64,000 nt of DNA from DATLZU01 sp035573855 (GCA_035573855.1 DATLZU010000019.1:1-64000), one strand, 5' to 3'. Positions 41,250-50,057 are shown, counted from the first letter of the stretch. A program made the numbers and translations. The notes: generated from the sequence alone by a model not told the origin.

Positions 41250-41936
41250 TCAGTCGGAGAGCAGTTGGCGGATTTCGGACGACGGGATGCGGCGGAATTT
41301 GCGACCTTGACGGGTACGATCCAGCACGGCGACTTCCAGCCCTTCGGGCGCGAATTTCTGATTGGCTCCGTGTTCCAGCGCCGCGACGCACAACTTTAGG
41401 GCCGCCTTGAGCGCCGGCACCTGGGCGGGAAACCGATCTTTCAAGAAATTTTGCAGCGCCTCCGCCCGACCTCCGATGACGGCGTAGTTGCGCTCGTCGA
41501 AAATGCTGCCGTCGAACGAAATGCGATAGATTTCGTTCGGACCGCCGGCCGCACCGACCTGCACGACGAGGATTTCCACTTCCAACGGCTTCAACTCCTG
41601 GCTGAAAATCGTGCCCAAGCTCTGCGAATAGCCGTTGGCCAGGGAGCGGGCCGTGACGTCCTCCCGGCTGTACATGTAGCCCTTGAGGTCCGCGTGGCGA
41701 ATGCCAGCCTTGCGGAGATTTTCGAACTCACTGTATTTGCCGGCGCCCGCGAAGGCGATGCTATCGTAGACTTCGGACACCTTGTGCAGGGATGCGCTCG
41801 GATTGTCGGCCGCCAACAGCACCCCGTCGACATATTCCATCGCGATGATCGACCGGCCCTTGGCGATCCCTTTCTTGGCATACTCCGCCTTGTCCTGCAT
41901 CATTTGCTCGGGCGAGACGTAGTACGGCAGCGGCAC
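41250..41936 (-). CDS. prcA: Proteasome alpha subunit
   Basis: Forms the gating rings of the 20S core. 228 residues from a GTG at 41936, 2 nt after the prcB stop. LPYYVSPEQMMQDKAEYAKK is the N-terminal helix and gate of bacterial PrcA; GIAKGRSIIAMEYVDGVLLA and RKAGIRHADLKGYMYSREDV follow. There is no catalytic Thr, as expected. It ends FRRIPSSEIRQLLSD. Confidence 0.93.
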   Translation of the reverse strand: MPLPYYVSPEQMMQDKAEYAKKGIAKGRSIIAMEYVDGVLLAADNPSASLHKVSEVYDSIAFAGAGKYSEFENLRKAGIRHADLKGYMYSREDVTARSLANGYSQSLGTIFSQELKPLEVEILVVQVGAAGGPNEIYRISFDGSIFDERNYAVIGGRAEALQNFLKDRFPAQVPALKAALKLCVAALEHGANQKFAPEGLEVAVLDRTRQGRKFRRIPSSEIRQLLSD

Positions 41937-41938
41937 GG

Positions 41939-42763
41939 CTACACTCCCTTTCCGCGATTCGCGATCAGGTCGTCGTATAGGCTCCGAATCCGTTGGTCCG
42001 GCACATCGGAGATGCCGGCGGCGCTGACGGTTTTGACCGTCGGGAAAATCCCACGGATGAGGTCCGGTCCACCGGTTCCCACATCTTCATCCGCCGCGTT
42101 GTACAGGGCCAGGAGCGCCAGCTTGATGGCCTCGTCCTCCGAGAGGTTCCTGCGAAAGTGCTCCCTCATCGTGTTGCGCGCGTCCTTGCCGCCCGAGCCG
42201 ACGGCATGGTAGTCGGACTCCTCATATCGTCCGCCGGTAATGTCGTATTTGAAGATCCGCCCCTCCCCCCTGGCGACATCGTAGCCGGCGTAGAGCGGCA
42301 TTACGACGAGCCCCTGAAACACCATCGGCAGGTTGGCCTTGACCATCTGCCCCAGTTTGTTGGCTTTGCCTTCGCACGAAAGGGGGACGCCCTCCAACTT
42401 TTCGTAATGTTCGAGCTCGGTCTGAAACAGCTTGGCCATTTCGATGCACGGACCGGCGGCGCCCGCGATGGCCATCGCACTGTACTCGTCGATCCGGAAG
42501 ACTTTCTCAATGCGCCGATCCGCGATTTGAAATCCTTCAGTGGCCCGCCGATCACCAGCCATCACGACGCCCTCCCGGTACTTAAGCGCCAACACCGTCG
42601 TGCCCTGCGGGACAGGCAACGCGGAAGCCCCGCTCGACGGCTCGGGGGCGGGCACTGTTGAGCGACCAAGCCCGCGGACAGCGAAAGTGAACTCCGGCCG
42701 CTGTTTCATCAGCAGATCAAAGAAACTGGAGTTATCGTGTTCCGGGAAAAATGGCAGGTTCAT
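41939..42763 (-). CDS. prcB: Proteasome beta subunit
   Basis: Catalytic 20S subunit, 274 residues. A 54-residue propeptide ends at G54; the mature enzyme starts at Thr55 (GTTVLALKYREGVVMAGDRR). Counting from that Thr gives D17, R19 and K33 in place. GRYEESDYHAVGSGGKDARN follows. The ATG at 42763 overlaps the stop of a 24-codon ORF (ATGA). The propeptide (FFPEHDNSSFFDLLMKQRPE) resembles other PrcB leaders. Confidence 0.95.
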   Translation of the reverse strand: MNLPFFPEHDNSSFFDLLMKQRPEFTFAVRGLGRSTVPAPEPSSGASALPVPQGTTVLALKYREGVVMAGDRRATEGFQIADRRIEKVFRIDEYSAMAIAGAAGPCIEMAKLFQTELEHYEKLEGVPLSCEGKANKLGQMVKANLPMVFQGLVVMPLYAGYDVARGEGRIFKYDITGGRYEESDYHAVGSGGKDARNTMREHFRRNLSEDEAIKLALLALYNAADEDVGTGGPDLIRGIFPTVKTVSAAGISDVPDQRIRSLYDDLIANRGKGV

Positions 42764-42834
42764 CGCGGCGAACGACGTTCTCTCATGTCAGGCTCCGTCG
42801 GACGGAATCTGGGCGACAGTTTCGTCCGGATCAT
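42760..42834 (-). CDS. 24-codon ORF bridging dop and prcB (uncertain)
   Basis: The ATG at 42834 shares a base with the dop stop (TGATG) and the TGA overlaps the prcB ATG (ATGA), so it is coupled on both sides. It encodes MIRTKLSPRFRPTEPDMRER and four more residues, strongly basic. This is where the modifier gene (pup or UBact, 50-65 codons) sits in related operons, but the product is far too short and lacks a Gly-Gly-Glu/Gln or RSGE/Q-type end. It may be a translational bridge, a remnant, or chance. Confidence 0.35.
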   Translation of the reverse strand: MIRTKLSPRFRPTEPDMRERRSPR

Positions 42835-44333
42835 CACGCGGTCAACTTGATCAGGAGAGACTCCGCCGAGCCGCAGCTTTCCAGCAAGTCGTGCGTCAGA
42901 GACTCCGTGCCACGCAACGGATCCAGCAGCGGGACCTTTTTGATAGTCGTGTTGCCGACGTCGAAGAGGACCGACGTCCAACTCGCCCCGTAGACGGCCC
43001 TGGCATATTTGCTCACACAGCGCCCGCGGAAATAGGCTCTTGTCCCTGTCGGCGGGGTTGACTCCGCTTTGACGATCTCGCTCTCCGGCACTAGCCGATC
43101 AACCATATTGCTGCGCTCGAGGGCATAGTACAGACCCTTCTCCCGGCGGATGTCGTGATATTGGAGATCCATGAGACGCACACGGGGATCATCCCAACCA
43201 CACCCCTTCCGTTCCATGTAGGATCGGATCATCTGCCGCTTGGCCACCCAATCCAGTTCACGGACCAGCAGCATGGGATCACGCTCCAGCTTATCCAGGA
43301 CTTCTTCCCAGCGGACGAGGATGTCTTTGGTCACCTGGGACAACTCATGACAGGCGAAAAAGTCCATCGCCGCTTTCAGGTAGGTCCGTTGGATGCCGAT
43401 CGCCGACGTCACCCGTCCATCCGCCAGCTTCAAAGATTCTTTCATGTCCAGATCGCGCGAGACTTGCTTGATGGCCAGAACCGGATCTTCGAGTTCCATC
43501 ATCGGCAGCTCGGCTCCGCCTTCGAGCAGATCCAGCACGATCGCGGTGGTCCCGATCTTCAGATAGGTCGGCAGTTCGGCCATGTTGGCATCGCCGACGA
43601 TGACATGCAGACGTCGATACTTGGCCGGATCAGCGTGCGGTTCGTCCCGGGTATTAATGATCGGGCGTTTGACCATCGTGTTGAGATCGACCAGGCATTC
43701 GAAGAAATCAGCCCGCTGAGAGATCTGATATTCCGTCGGCGCAGTCTGATTCTCGGCGCCGACCTTACCCGACCCCGCGAAGATTTGCCGAGTGACAAGA
43801 AACGGGGTCAGCACCCGGACGATCCGATCGAACGGCACCGACCGCGACAGCAGGTAGTTCTCATGGTACCCGTAGCTGTTGCCTTTGCCGTCCGAGTTGT
43901 TTTTATAGAGGACGAACGTCTCCTTGCCACGCGTCTGCGCCATTGTCCGCAGACATTGCTCCATGATGCGTTCGCCGACCCGTTCGAATGCGATCAGTTC
44001 CCTGGGGTTGACGCACTCGGGAGTGGAATATTCGGGATGCGCGCCGTCCACGTAGAGGCGGCCGCCGTTGGCGAGCACCTTGTTCAACTGACGGTTGTAG
44101 TCCGGACTGGGCCGTTCGCGCTCGCCCTCGACCTCAAATCCCCGAACGTCAAGCAGCGGATTCTCGTTCTCGTAATCCCAAATCGCCTGAGGCGCTGGAA
44201 GCGAGGGATAATGGCTAATCAGATGGAGAGAATTGGAAACGGGGTCGAGCGCGTCCGCATCCCTGGCGGCGATTCCAAACTCTGTTTCAGTACCCAGAAC
44301 GCGCGGCAAAATCGTCTTTCCTGATCCCTGCAT
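42834..44333 (-). CDS. dop: Deamidase/depupylase Dop
   Basis: Deamidates the C-terminal Gln of the modifier and removes it from targets. 499 residues. RVLGTETEFGIAARDADALD marks Dop; the Dop-specific insertion appears in PQAIWDYENENPLLDVRGF; the active site is NGGRLYVDGAHPEYSTPEC. KNNSDGKGNSYGYHENYLLS, INTRDEPHADPAKYRRLHVI and GCGWDDPRVRLMD are shared with its paralogue PafA. It starts 18 nt after the ATPase gene, with no strong ribosome site. Confidence 0.93.
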   Translation of the reverse strand: MQGSGKTILPRVLGTETEFGIAARDADALDPVSNSLHLISHYPSLPAPQAIWDYENENPLLDVRGFEVEGERERPSPDYNRQLNKVLANGGRLYVDGAHPEYSTPECVNPRELIAFERVGERIMEQCLRTMAQTRGKETFVLYKNNSDGKGNSYGYHENYLLSRSVPFDRIVRVLTPFLVTRQIFAGSGKVGAENQTAPTEYQISQRADFFECLVDLNTMVKRPIINTRDEPHADPAKYRRLHVIVGDANMAELPTYLKIGTTAIVLDLLEGGAELPMMELEDPVLAIKQVSRDLDMKESLKLADGRVTSAIGIQRTYLKAAMDFFACHELSQVTKDILVRWEEVLDKLERDPMLLVRELDWVAKRQMIRSYMERKGCGWDDPRVRLMDLQYHDIRREKGLYYALERSNMVDRLVPESEIVKAESTPPTGTRAYFRGRCVSKYARAVYGASWTSVLFDVGNTTIKKVPLLDPLRGTESLTHDLLESCGSAESLLIKLTA

Positions 44334-44351
44334 GGAGTCAAGCGTGACTCA

Positions 44352-46115
44352 TCAGAGGTAGTGTCCCGTGCTGATGGTTTCAATTTGCCGGGACTCCGCG
44401 GGACCTCCGCTGATAGTCCGGACATGGACGATCTTTTCGCCTTTCTTGCCGGCGATCTTGGCCCAGTCGTCCGGATTGGTTGTATTAGGAAGATCCTCGT
44501 GCTCTTTGAACTCTTCACGGATCGCCCGGATGAGATCCTCCGAGCGGATTCCCCGTCCCTCCTGAGCAATCTCCCGCTTCACCGCATATTTCTTGGCCCG
44601 GGAGACGATCCCCTCGATCAGCGCACCGCTCGCGAAGTCCTTGAAGTAGAGGATTTCCTTCTCCCCGTTGGCGTAGGTGACTTCGATGAACTTGTTCTCT
44701 TCGGACGTCGCATACATGGCGTCCACCGTCATGCCGATCAGCCACTCCACAAACGCACGGGAATCGCCGCCGTGACGCCGCAACTCCTCTTGATCGAACG
44801 GCAGATCGGGCGTGATGTACTTCGAAAAAATGTCGCGGGCGGCCGCGGCGTCGGGACGCGAGATTTTCACTTTCACATCCAACCGGCCGGCGCGCAGGAC
44901 CGCCGGGTCGATGAGGTCTTGCCGATTGCTGGCACCGATCACGATGACGTTGCGCAGCCGCTCCACGCCGTCGATTTCCGAGAGAAACTGCGGAACGATC
45001 GTCGATTCGACATCCGACGAGATGCCGGTACCTCGGGTTCGAAAGAGCGCGTCCATTTCGTCGAAGAAGACGATGACTGGGTAGCCCTCTGAGGCCCGCT
45101 CCTTGGCTTTTTTGAACACTTCGCGGACTTGGCGTTCCGACTCGCCGACGTACTTGTTCAGCAACTCCGGCCCCTTCACATGCAAGAAGTAGCTGCGGAC
45201 TTGCCTGCCGGTGAGGTGGCCGAGTTTCTTGGCGATGGAGTTCGCGACCGCTTTCGCGATGAGCGTCTTCCCGCAACCCGGAGGCCCGTAGAGCAGCACG
45301 CCCTTTGGTGCGCTGAGCTTGTATTCGGCGAACAACTGGGGATGCAGGAACGGCAGCTCCACCGCGTCCCGAACTTGTTCGATCTCCTTCTGGAGCCCGC
45401 CGATGTGGCTGTAATCCACGTCCGGCACTTCCTCCAGCACCAACTCCTCCGCCTCGGACTTGGGAAGCTTCTCGATGACGTATCCGGAACGCGGATCGTA
45501 GAGCAGATGGTCACCGACGCTCAGCCGTTCGCTCAGGAGCGGATCGCCCAGTTCCGCGACCTTCTCCTCGTCGAAATGCAGCGTGACGAGTGCACGGTTG
45601 CCTTCGATGACGTCTTTCAACCGCACCACTTCGCCTTGCCCATCGAACCCACGCGCTTCGATGACGTTCAGCGCCTCGTTTAGGATCACTTCCTGTCCTT
45701 TGCGCAACTCCTTGCTCTTGATCGACGGATGGACGCTGACTTTCATTTTCCGTCCTGACACATACACGTTCGCCGTGCCATCTTTGTTCAAGCTCGAAAA
45801 GATCGCGTAGGTGGAGGGCGGTGCGGTCAGCTTGTCCACTTCGGCTCGCAACGCTTCGATCTGCGCCTTCGCTTCCTGCAGCGTGGCGGCCAGTTTTTCG
45901 TTCTGTCTGGTGGCCTGTTCGAGTTGATAACGGGACTGATAGAGGCGACGCAGTTCCTCCTCCATCGATTGGATCTGGACGCGGAGCTTTTCGACTTCGC
46001 GAAGGTGTTCGTCGTTCTTATGCATGACCTCCGAATCTCCGTCGGACAAACGCTTCGTGATTTTCTTCACGGAATCGCGGAGGGACCGCAGTCGGTTCCC
46101 CTTGGACTCGGCCAT
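44352..46115 (-). CDS. mpa: Proteasome-activating AAA+ ATPase (ARC/Mpa)
   Basis: Unfolds tagged proteins and feeds them into the 20S core. 587 residues: N-terminal coiled coil about 35-97 (EHLREVEKLRVQIQSMEEEL), which in Mpa binds Pup; OB-fold region about 100-215; AAA+ module with Walker A GPPGCGKT at 277-284, Walker B VIVFFDEMDALF and second-region Arg residues in VLRAGRLDVK. The C-terminus GHYL fits the HbYX-type docking tail of proteasome activators (penultimate Tyr). It heads the operon behind a clear promoter. Confidence 0.95.
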   Translation of the reverse strand: MAESKGNRLRSLRDSVKKITKRLSDGDSEVMHKNDEHLREVEKLRVQIQSMEEELRRLYQSRYQLEQATRQNEKLAATLQEAKAQIEALRAEVDKLTAPPSTYAIFSSLNKDGTANVYVSGRKMKVSVHPSIKSKELRKGQEVILNEALNVIEARGFDGQGEVVRLKDVIEGNRALVTLHFDEEKVAELGDPLLSERLSVGDHLLYDPRSGYVIEKLPKSEAEELVLEEVPDVDYSHIGGLQKEIEQVRDAVELPFLHPQLFAEYKLSAPKGVLLYGPPGCGKTLIAKAVANSIAKKLGHLTGRQVRSYFLHVKGPELLNKYVGESERQVREVFKKAKERASEGYPVIVFFDEMDALFRTRGTGISSDVESTIVPQFLSEIDGVERLRNVIVIGASNRQDLIDPAVLRAGRLDVKVKISRPDAAAARDIFSKYITPDLPFDQEELRRHGGDSRAFVEWLIGMTVDAMYATSEENKFIEVTYANGEKEILYFKDFASGALIEGIVSRAKKYAVKREIAQEGRGIRSEDLIRAIREEFKEHEDLPNTTNPDDWAKIAGKKGEKIVHVRTISGGPAESRQIETISTGHYL

Positions 46116-46151
46116 TGCAGCACTGTTTCGATCGCTCGAAACCCTTACCAG

Positions 46152-46189
46152 ATCGCGACGCGCTTCACAATGCGCGAATCTGTCGCGAT
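46152..46189 (-). promoter_or_regulatory. Inverted repeat at the start of the proteasome transcript
   Basis: ATCGCGAC and GTCGCGAT, perfect 8-bp arms 22 nt apart; the upstream arm touches the -10 box. It may be an operator or a leader hairpin. No protein is known to bind it. Confidence 0.45.
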
Positions 46190-46216
46190 TCTATCATCCG
46201 CTTCCCACACGGTCAA
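46188..46216 (-). promoter_or_regulatory. Promoter of the proteasome operon
   Basis: Minus strand: TTGACC (46216-46211), 17 bp, TAGAAT (46193-46188). Expected start near 46181, leaving a leader of about 66 nt to the mpa ATG. It lies in the 222-nt gap after thiE, so the operon has its own promoter. Confidence 0.7.
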
Positions 46217-46337
46217 CTGCACCTCGCAACGGTGCCAACCATTCCGCGCGTGGCGCGCACCGCGACCCGTCCCTTTTCCTCACAGCAGAGCCTTACCCGC
46301 TTCGCGTCATGGCCGCGGTCGCATTCACCATCCGCCT

Positions 46338-46970
46338 TCACGCCGAAGAAGTCACAGCGCTCATGAGTCGACGGACGGCATCACTCACATCTTCGGCGGC
46401 GAGGACGGCCGAAATCACGGCGACGCCGAACGCGCCGGCTCGCCGGACCTCGGACGCGCGAGGCGGCGTGATGCCGCCGATCGCAAAGATCGGAATCCGA
46501 CAGCGGCGGCAGGCCTCCTCGAGCGTTCCGATCCCGATCGGTGGGCCGTACTCGCGCTTCGACGGCGTGTCATAGATCGGACCGAGCACGGCGAAGTCGG
46601 CTCCATCGGCCTCGGCCCGCGCCACTTCGTCGGCGGAATGCGTCGAGACACCGATCAGCCGGTCCGGTCCCAGTATCCGGCGCGCGGCGGCCACCGGCAG
46701 GCTGCTAGCCCGTAGATGCACGCCCGCGGCTCCCACCGCACACACCAGATCGATGCGGTCGTTGATGAGCAATTTCGCCCTCCGCTCTCGAGCAAGCATT
46801 TGGATTTCTTGCGCGAGCCCGAGAAGCGCGCGTGTATCGAGATCCCGTTCCCGCAATTGAACCGCGGATACTCCAGCGTCAATGGCCTGATGCAGCAGAG
46901 GAACCAGAGGACGGCCGCCGGTGCGCAAACGGTCGGTGACCAAGTAAAGGCGGAAATCAACGGAAGGCAT
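46338..46970 (-). CDS. thiE: Thiamine-phosphate synthase
   Basis: Joins the pyrimidine and thiazole halves of thiamine. 210 residues from the ATG at 46970: FRLYLVTDRLRTGGRPL, VSAVQLRERDLDTRALLGLA, LLINDRIDLVCAVGAAGVHL, GVSTHSADEVARAEADGADF, LGPIYDTPSK and IPIFAIGGITPPRASEVRRA are the TenI/ThiE motifs in order. It follows thiG by 43 nt in a thiS-thiG-thiE unit. Confidence 0.93.
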   Translation of the reverse strand: MPSVDFRLYLVTDRLRTGGRPLVPLLHQAIDAGVSAVQLRERDLDTRALLGLAQEIQMLARERRAKLLINDRIDLVCAVGAAGVHLRASSLPVAAARRILGPDRLIGVSTHSADEVARAEADGADFAVLGPIYDTPSKREYGPPIGIGTLEEACRRCRIPIFAIGGITPPRASEVRRAGAFGVAVISAVLAAEDVSDAVRRLMSAVTSSA

Positions 46971-47013
46971 GAAACCTAAGTGTTGAGCGCGGGGTTCGGG
47001 ACTCAACACTTCT

Positions 47014-47787
47014 TCAGAGCATGCCCTCGATCGGGCTGCTGGCCGTGGCGTACAGCTTCCTGGGGATCCGGCCAGCTTTATAGGCCAGACGCCCAGCGTG
47101 AACGGCGTATTTCATCGCTTCAGCCATCGCGATGGGATCTTTGGCCCCGGCGATCGCCGTGTTCATCAACACCGCATCGGCGCCGTATTCCATCGCCAAG
47201 GCGGCGTCCGACGCCGTCCCGACCCCGGCGTCGACGATCACGGGAACTTTCACCGTCTCCAGGATGATCTTGAGATTGTAGGGATTCCTGATGCCAAGCC
47301 CGGACCCGATCGGCGCGGCGAGCGGCATGACAGCGGGACACCCGATGTCCACCAGCTTTTTGGCTACGACCGGATCATCGTTGGTATAGGGCAATACAAT
47401 GAATCCTTCTCGGATGAGAATCTTGGCCGCTTCGATCAAACCAGCCGTGTCAGGAAACAGCGTCCGTTCGTCTCCGATCACCTCCAACTTCACCAGGTCG
47501 GACACTCCGGCGGCTCTGGCCAAACGGGCGTAGCGCACCGCCTCCTCGACCGTATAACAGCCGGCCGTGTTCGGAAGGATCGTGTATTTTTTCGGGTCCA
47601 GATAGTCCAGCAGGTTTTCCTTCGATCGGTCGGTGATATTGACCCGTCGCACCGCGACCGTCACCACGTCGGCTCCGGACGCCTCGATGGCCTTCTGCGT
47701 TTCGACGAAGTCTTTGTATTTCCCGGTTCCGACCCAGAGTCGTGACTTGAATTCTCGGCCGGCAATTATGAGGCGATCGTCCGTCAT
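47014..47787 (-). CDS. thiG: Thiazole synthase
   Basis: Builds the thiazole ring of thiamine with sulfur from ThiS-thiocarboxylate. 257 residues from the ATG at 47787, with GGGAG 8 nt upstream. LIIAGREFKSRLWVGTGKYK, SGADVVTVAVRRVNI, LPNTAGCYTVEEAVRYARLA, DLVKLEVIGDERTLFPD, AAPIGSGLGIRNP and VGTASDAALAMEYGADAVLM are conserved ThiG blocks. Confidence 0.95.
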   Translation of the reverse strand: MTDDRLIIAGREFKSRLWVGTGKYKDFVETQKAIEASGADVVTVAVRRVNITDRSKENLLDYLDPKKYTILPNTAGCYTVEEAVRYARLARAAGVSDLVKLEVIGDERTLFPDTAGLIEAAKILIREGFIVLPYTNDDPVVAKKLVDIGCPAVMPLAAPIGSGLGIRNPYNLKIILETVKVPVIVDAGVGTASDAALAMEYGADAVLMNTAIAGAKDPIAMAEAMKYAVHAGRLAYKAGRIPRKLYATASSPIEGML

Positions 47788-47827
47788 TGTACGCGCTCCC
47801 AAGCGATGTTTTAGCGACCCGGCTCTC

Positions 47828-48043
47828 TTACCCGCCTCCGATGAAGCTGATGATTTCCACACGATCGCCGTGTTGCAACCCGCGGTGCCCGAACTCCTGC
47901 CTGTCCACAATCTCGAGGTTCACTTCGACCGCCACCCGATCCGGCCTAATGGCGAGTTCGCGCAGCAAGTCGGCCACCGTGTGTCCGGCTTTCGCCCTGC
48001 GCAACTCGCCGTTCACCCGGATTTCGATGTCTCCGTCCGTCAT
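47828..48043 (-). CDS. thiS: Sulfur-carrier protein ThiS
   Basis: Ubiquitin-fold sulfur carrier, 71 residues, ending in the required Gly-Gly (ISFIGGG). IEIRVNGELRRAKAGHTVAD and VAVEVNLEIVDRQEFGHRGL are typical. An adenylating partner (ThiF) is not seen nearby. The ATG follows its promoter so closely that the mRNA leader would be about 7 nt; no TPP riboswitch fits in it. Confidence 0.92.
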   Translation of the reverse strand: MTDGDIEIRVNGELRRAKAGHTVADLLRELAIRPDRVAVEVNLEIVDRQEFGHRGLQHGDRVEIISFIGGG

Positions 48044-48056
48044 GGGTCGTCGCGTA

Positions 48057-48086
48057 ATCCTAGGTGACGCGCAAACCGCTTGTCAA
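48057..48086 (-). promoter_or_regulatory. Promoter of thiS-thiG-thiE, near-leaderless
   Basis: Minus strand: TTGACA (48086-48081), 18 bp, TAGGAT (48062-48057). Transcription should start near 48050, about 7 nt before the ATG at 48043. Confidence 0.6.
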
Positions 48087-48192
48087 CAAACGGGGGGATC
48101 CGCTGGAAGCGCGAACATCGATCATCTAGGATAGAGACGGCTACGGCCTTCGAGTCGGACCTCAGACATAGACGCGCGAAGAGAGTCTCACC

Positions 48193-48654
48193 ATGTCGGA
48201 GCACAATCGCCGCCTTGCCTCGCTGTTCCACTCGATCGCCGACCTGCTGGCCACGCAACGGGCGAACCCGTATCGAGTCCGGGCTTACCGGCGCGCGGCT
48301 GAATTGATCGCTGCTCTCCAAGAAGACATCGCGGACATCGCGCAGCGGGGAGAGTTGGAAGAGATTCCGGGGATCGGACGAGACCTAAGAGCCAAGATCC
48401 AGGAGTACCTCGCCACCGGCACACTCCGGTCATATGAGGACTTGAAAACCCCTCTGCCGGACGAAGTCGCCGATTGGGCCACGTTGCCTGGACTGTCGGA
48501 GTCGACGGTCAGCTATCTCTATTTCCGTCTCGGAATTCGAACGTTGGCTGATCTCGAAGCCTTGGTCCGATCCCATCTGTTGCGCACCCTTCCCGGGCTG
48601 ACCGTGCCGGAAGAAGCATTGCTGAACGCTATTCGGGCGCGCCGACGGAACTGA
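48193..48654 (+). CDS. Stand-alone helix-hairpin-helix protein, PolX N-terminal type
   Basis: 153 residues. NRRLASLFHSIADLLATQRA and PYRVRAYRRAAELIAALQED match the N-terminal 8-kDa-type HhH domain of family X polymerases; EEIPGIGRDLRAKIQEYLAT is a DNA-binding hairpin, and a second one occurs near LPGLSESTVSYLYFRLGI. There is no polymerase or PHP domain, so it is a separate DNA-binding protein of unknown role. It is transcribed away from thiS. Confidence 0.8.
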   Translation: MSEHNRRLASLFHSIADLLATQRANPYRVRAYRRAAELIAALQEDIADIAQRGELEEIPGIGRDLRAKIQEYLATGTLRSYEDLKTPLPDEVADWATLPGLSESTVSYLYFRLGIRTLADLEALVRSHLLRTLPGLTVPEEALLNAIRARRRN

Positions 48655-48684
48655 TCCGGCCGCAGCCTGGACATTGTGCCTGTC

Positions 48685-50037
48685 TCAGGTTGAAGGCCGC
48701 AGCTCTTTGAAGATCTTCCAAGTCTTGAGCAGTTCGACAGCCTTTTGGAGCTGCACATCATCCTCCAAGGAAGCCTCCGCACTGGGGTCTTGACCGGTGT
48801 TCGACCCGCCCGCACCATTCTTGCGCGTTGGATCGTCGGGCGTCTTGGACTGGGACGACGATTCCTTCCCCGTCGAAGGTTTCGCTTTTGGATTCGCCTC
48901 CTCCTTCTCGGTGGCCTTGGCCACCGTCGTCGGCTGCGGCTTCACGATGATATCGGGCGTAATTCCGGTCGACTGGATGGACCGGCCCTTCGGCGTATAG
49001 TACTTCGCGGTGGTGAGCCGCAACCCCGATCCGTCCCCCAGCGGCAGAATGGTCTGAACCGACCCCTTGCCGAACGTGGTGGTTCCCACGACGACCGCCC
49101 GTCCCCAGTCCTGGAGCGCGCCGGCCACGATCTCCGAGGCGCTAGCTGAGCCCTCATTCACGAGCACGATCATCGGAGAGTCGTCGAGCGGTTCCTTGGT
49201 CCGGGAAAAATACTCATCCTTGCGGCCATCACGACCCTTAATATAGACGATCAACTTGCCATTGCCCACGAACTGTTCGGAGACATCCACAGCCGCGGTC
49301 AACAATCCCCCGGGGTTGTTCCGCAGATCGAGAATGGTGGACTGGATCTTCTGCTCCCGGAACTGTTTGAGGACACGGCTCAGGTCTTTCGCCGTCGACT
49401 CCTGAAATTGCGTCAGGCGGATATAGCCGATGTTGTTGTCAATAACCTTGGATTTGACGCTTTCAATTTTAATGATATCCCGGACCAACGTGAACACTAG
49501 CGGGTCCTGAACACCGTCGCGTTGGATCGTCAAGCTGACTTTGGTCCCCTTGGGCCCGCGCATCTTCTGCACGGCATCCATCAGCGTCAGATCCTTGGTC
49601 GGCTCGTCGTTGACCTTGGTGATGAAATCGCCCGCCTTAATGCCGGCCCGATAAGCGGGAGTCCCTTCGATTGGCGCGATCACCGCCAAGCGATTGTCTT
49701 TTACCCCGATCTGGATACCGACTCCGCCGAACTCGCCTTTAGTCTCGACCTGCATTTCCTTGTACATTTCGGGCGTCATGTAGGCCGAGTGTGGGTCCAG
49801 CGTGGCGAGCATGCCGCGGATAGCGCCCTGCACCAAGTCCTTGACTTTCGTTTCTTCAACATAGTGTTTCTGAATCTGGGTCAACACCTCGGAGAAGGTC
49901 TTTAACTCTTCGTAGGTCTCCGTCGCGTGGCCGGTCCGTTCCCAACCTTTTCCGATCAGCACACCCATGAAGAGTGCGACCACGACCATTGGCCCCAGAT
50001 ACCAAGATCGACGCCGCAGTTGCTGTTCCATAGTCAT
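48685..50037 (-). CDS. ctpA: C-terminal processing protease (S41)
   Basis: Periplasmic serine protease, 450 residues from an ATG with GGAAAGGA upstream. Single membrane helix (YLGPMVVVALFMGVLIG), then MLATLDPHSAYMTPEMYKEM, a PDZ domain (GEFGGVGIQIGVKDNRLAVI, GDFITKVNDEPT) and the catalytic region LRNNPGGLL, NEGSASASEIVAGALQD (Ser) and TFGKGSVQT (Lys). A low-complexity linker (KAKPSTGKESSSQSKTPDDP) precedes the last helix. Co-occurrence with the EnvC-like gene 20 nt upstream suggests control of cell-wall hydrolases. Confidence 0.93.
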   Translation of the reverse strand: MTMEQQLRRRSWYLGPMVVVALFMGVLIGKGWERTGHATETYEELKTFSEVLTQIQKHYVEETKVKDLVQGAIRGMLATLDPHSAYMTPEMYKEMQVETKGEFGGVGIQIGVKDNRLAVIAPIEGTPAYRAGIKAGDFITKVNDEPTKDLTLMDAVQKMRGPKGTKVSLTIQRDGVQDPLVFTLVRDIIKIESVKSKVIDNNIGYIRLTQFQESTAKDLSRVLKQFREQKIQSTILDLRNNPGGLLTAAVDVSEQFVGNGKLIVYIKGRDGRKDEYFSRTKEPLDDSPMIVLVNEGSASASEIVAGALQDWGRAVVVGTTTFGKGSVQTILPLGDGSGLRLTTAKYYTPKGRSIQSTGITPDIIVKPQPTTVAKATEKEEANPKAKPSTGKESSSQSKTPDDPTRKNGAGGSNTGQDPSAEASLEDDVQLQKAVELLKTWKIFKELRPST

Positions 50038-50057
50038 GTGTTCCTTTCCCTTGAAAG

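Noticed and set aside
46116..46337. Modifier gene (Pup/UBact) in the gap before mpa
   Set aside because: All three minus-strand frames were read; the longest is about 29 codons with no Gly-Gly or RSGE/Q-type end. The gap holds a promoter.
48044..48192. TPP riboswitch before thiS
   Set aside because: The predicted leader is about 7 nt and no conserved riboswitch core was seen.
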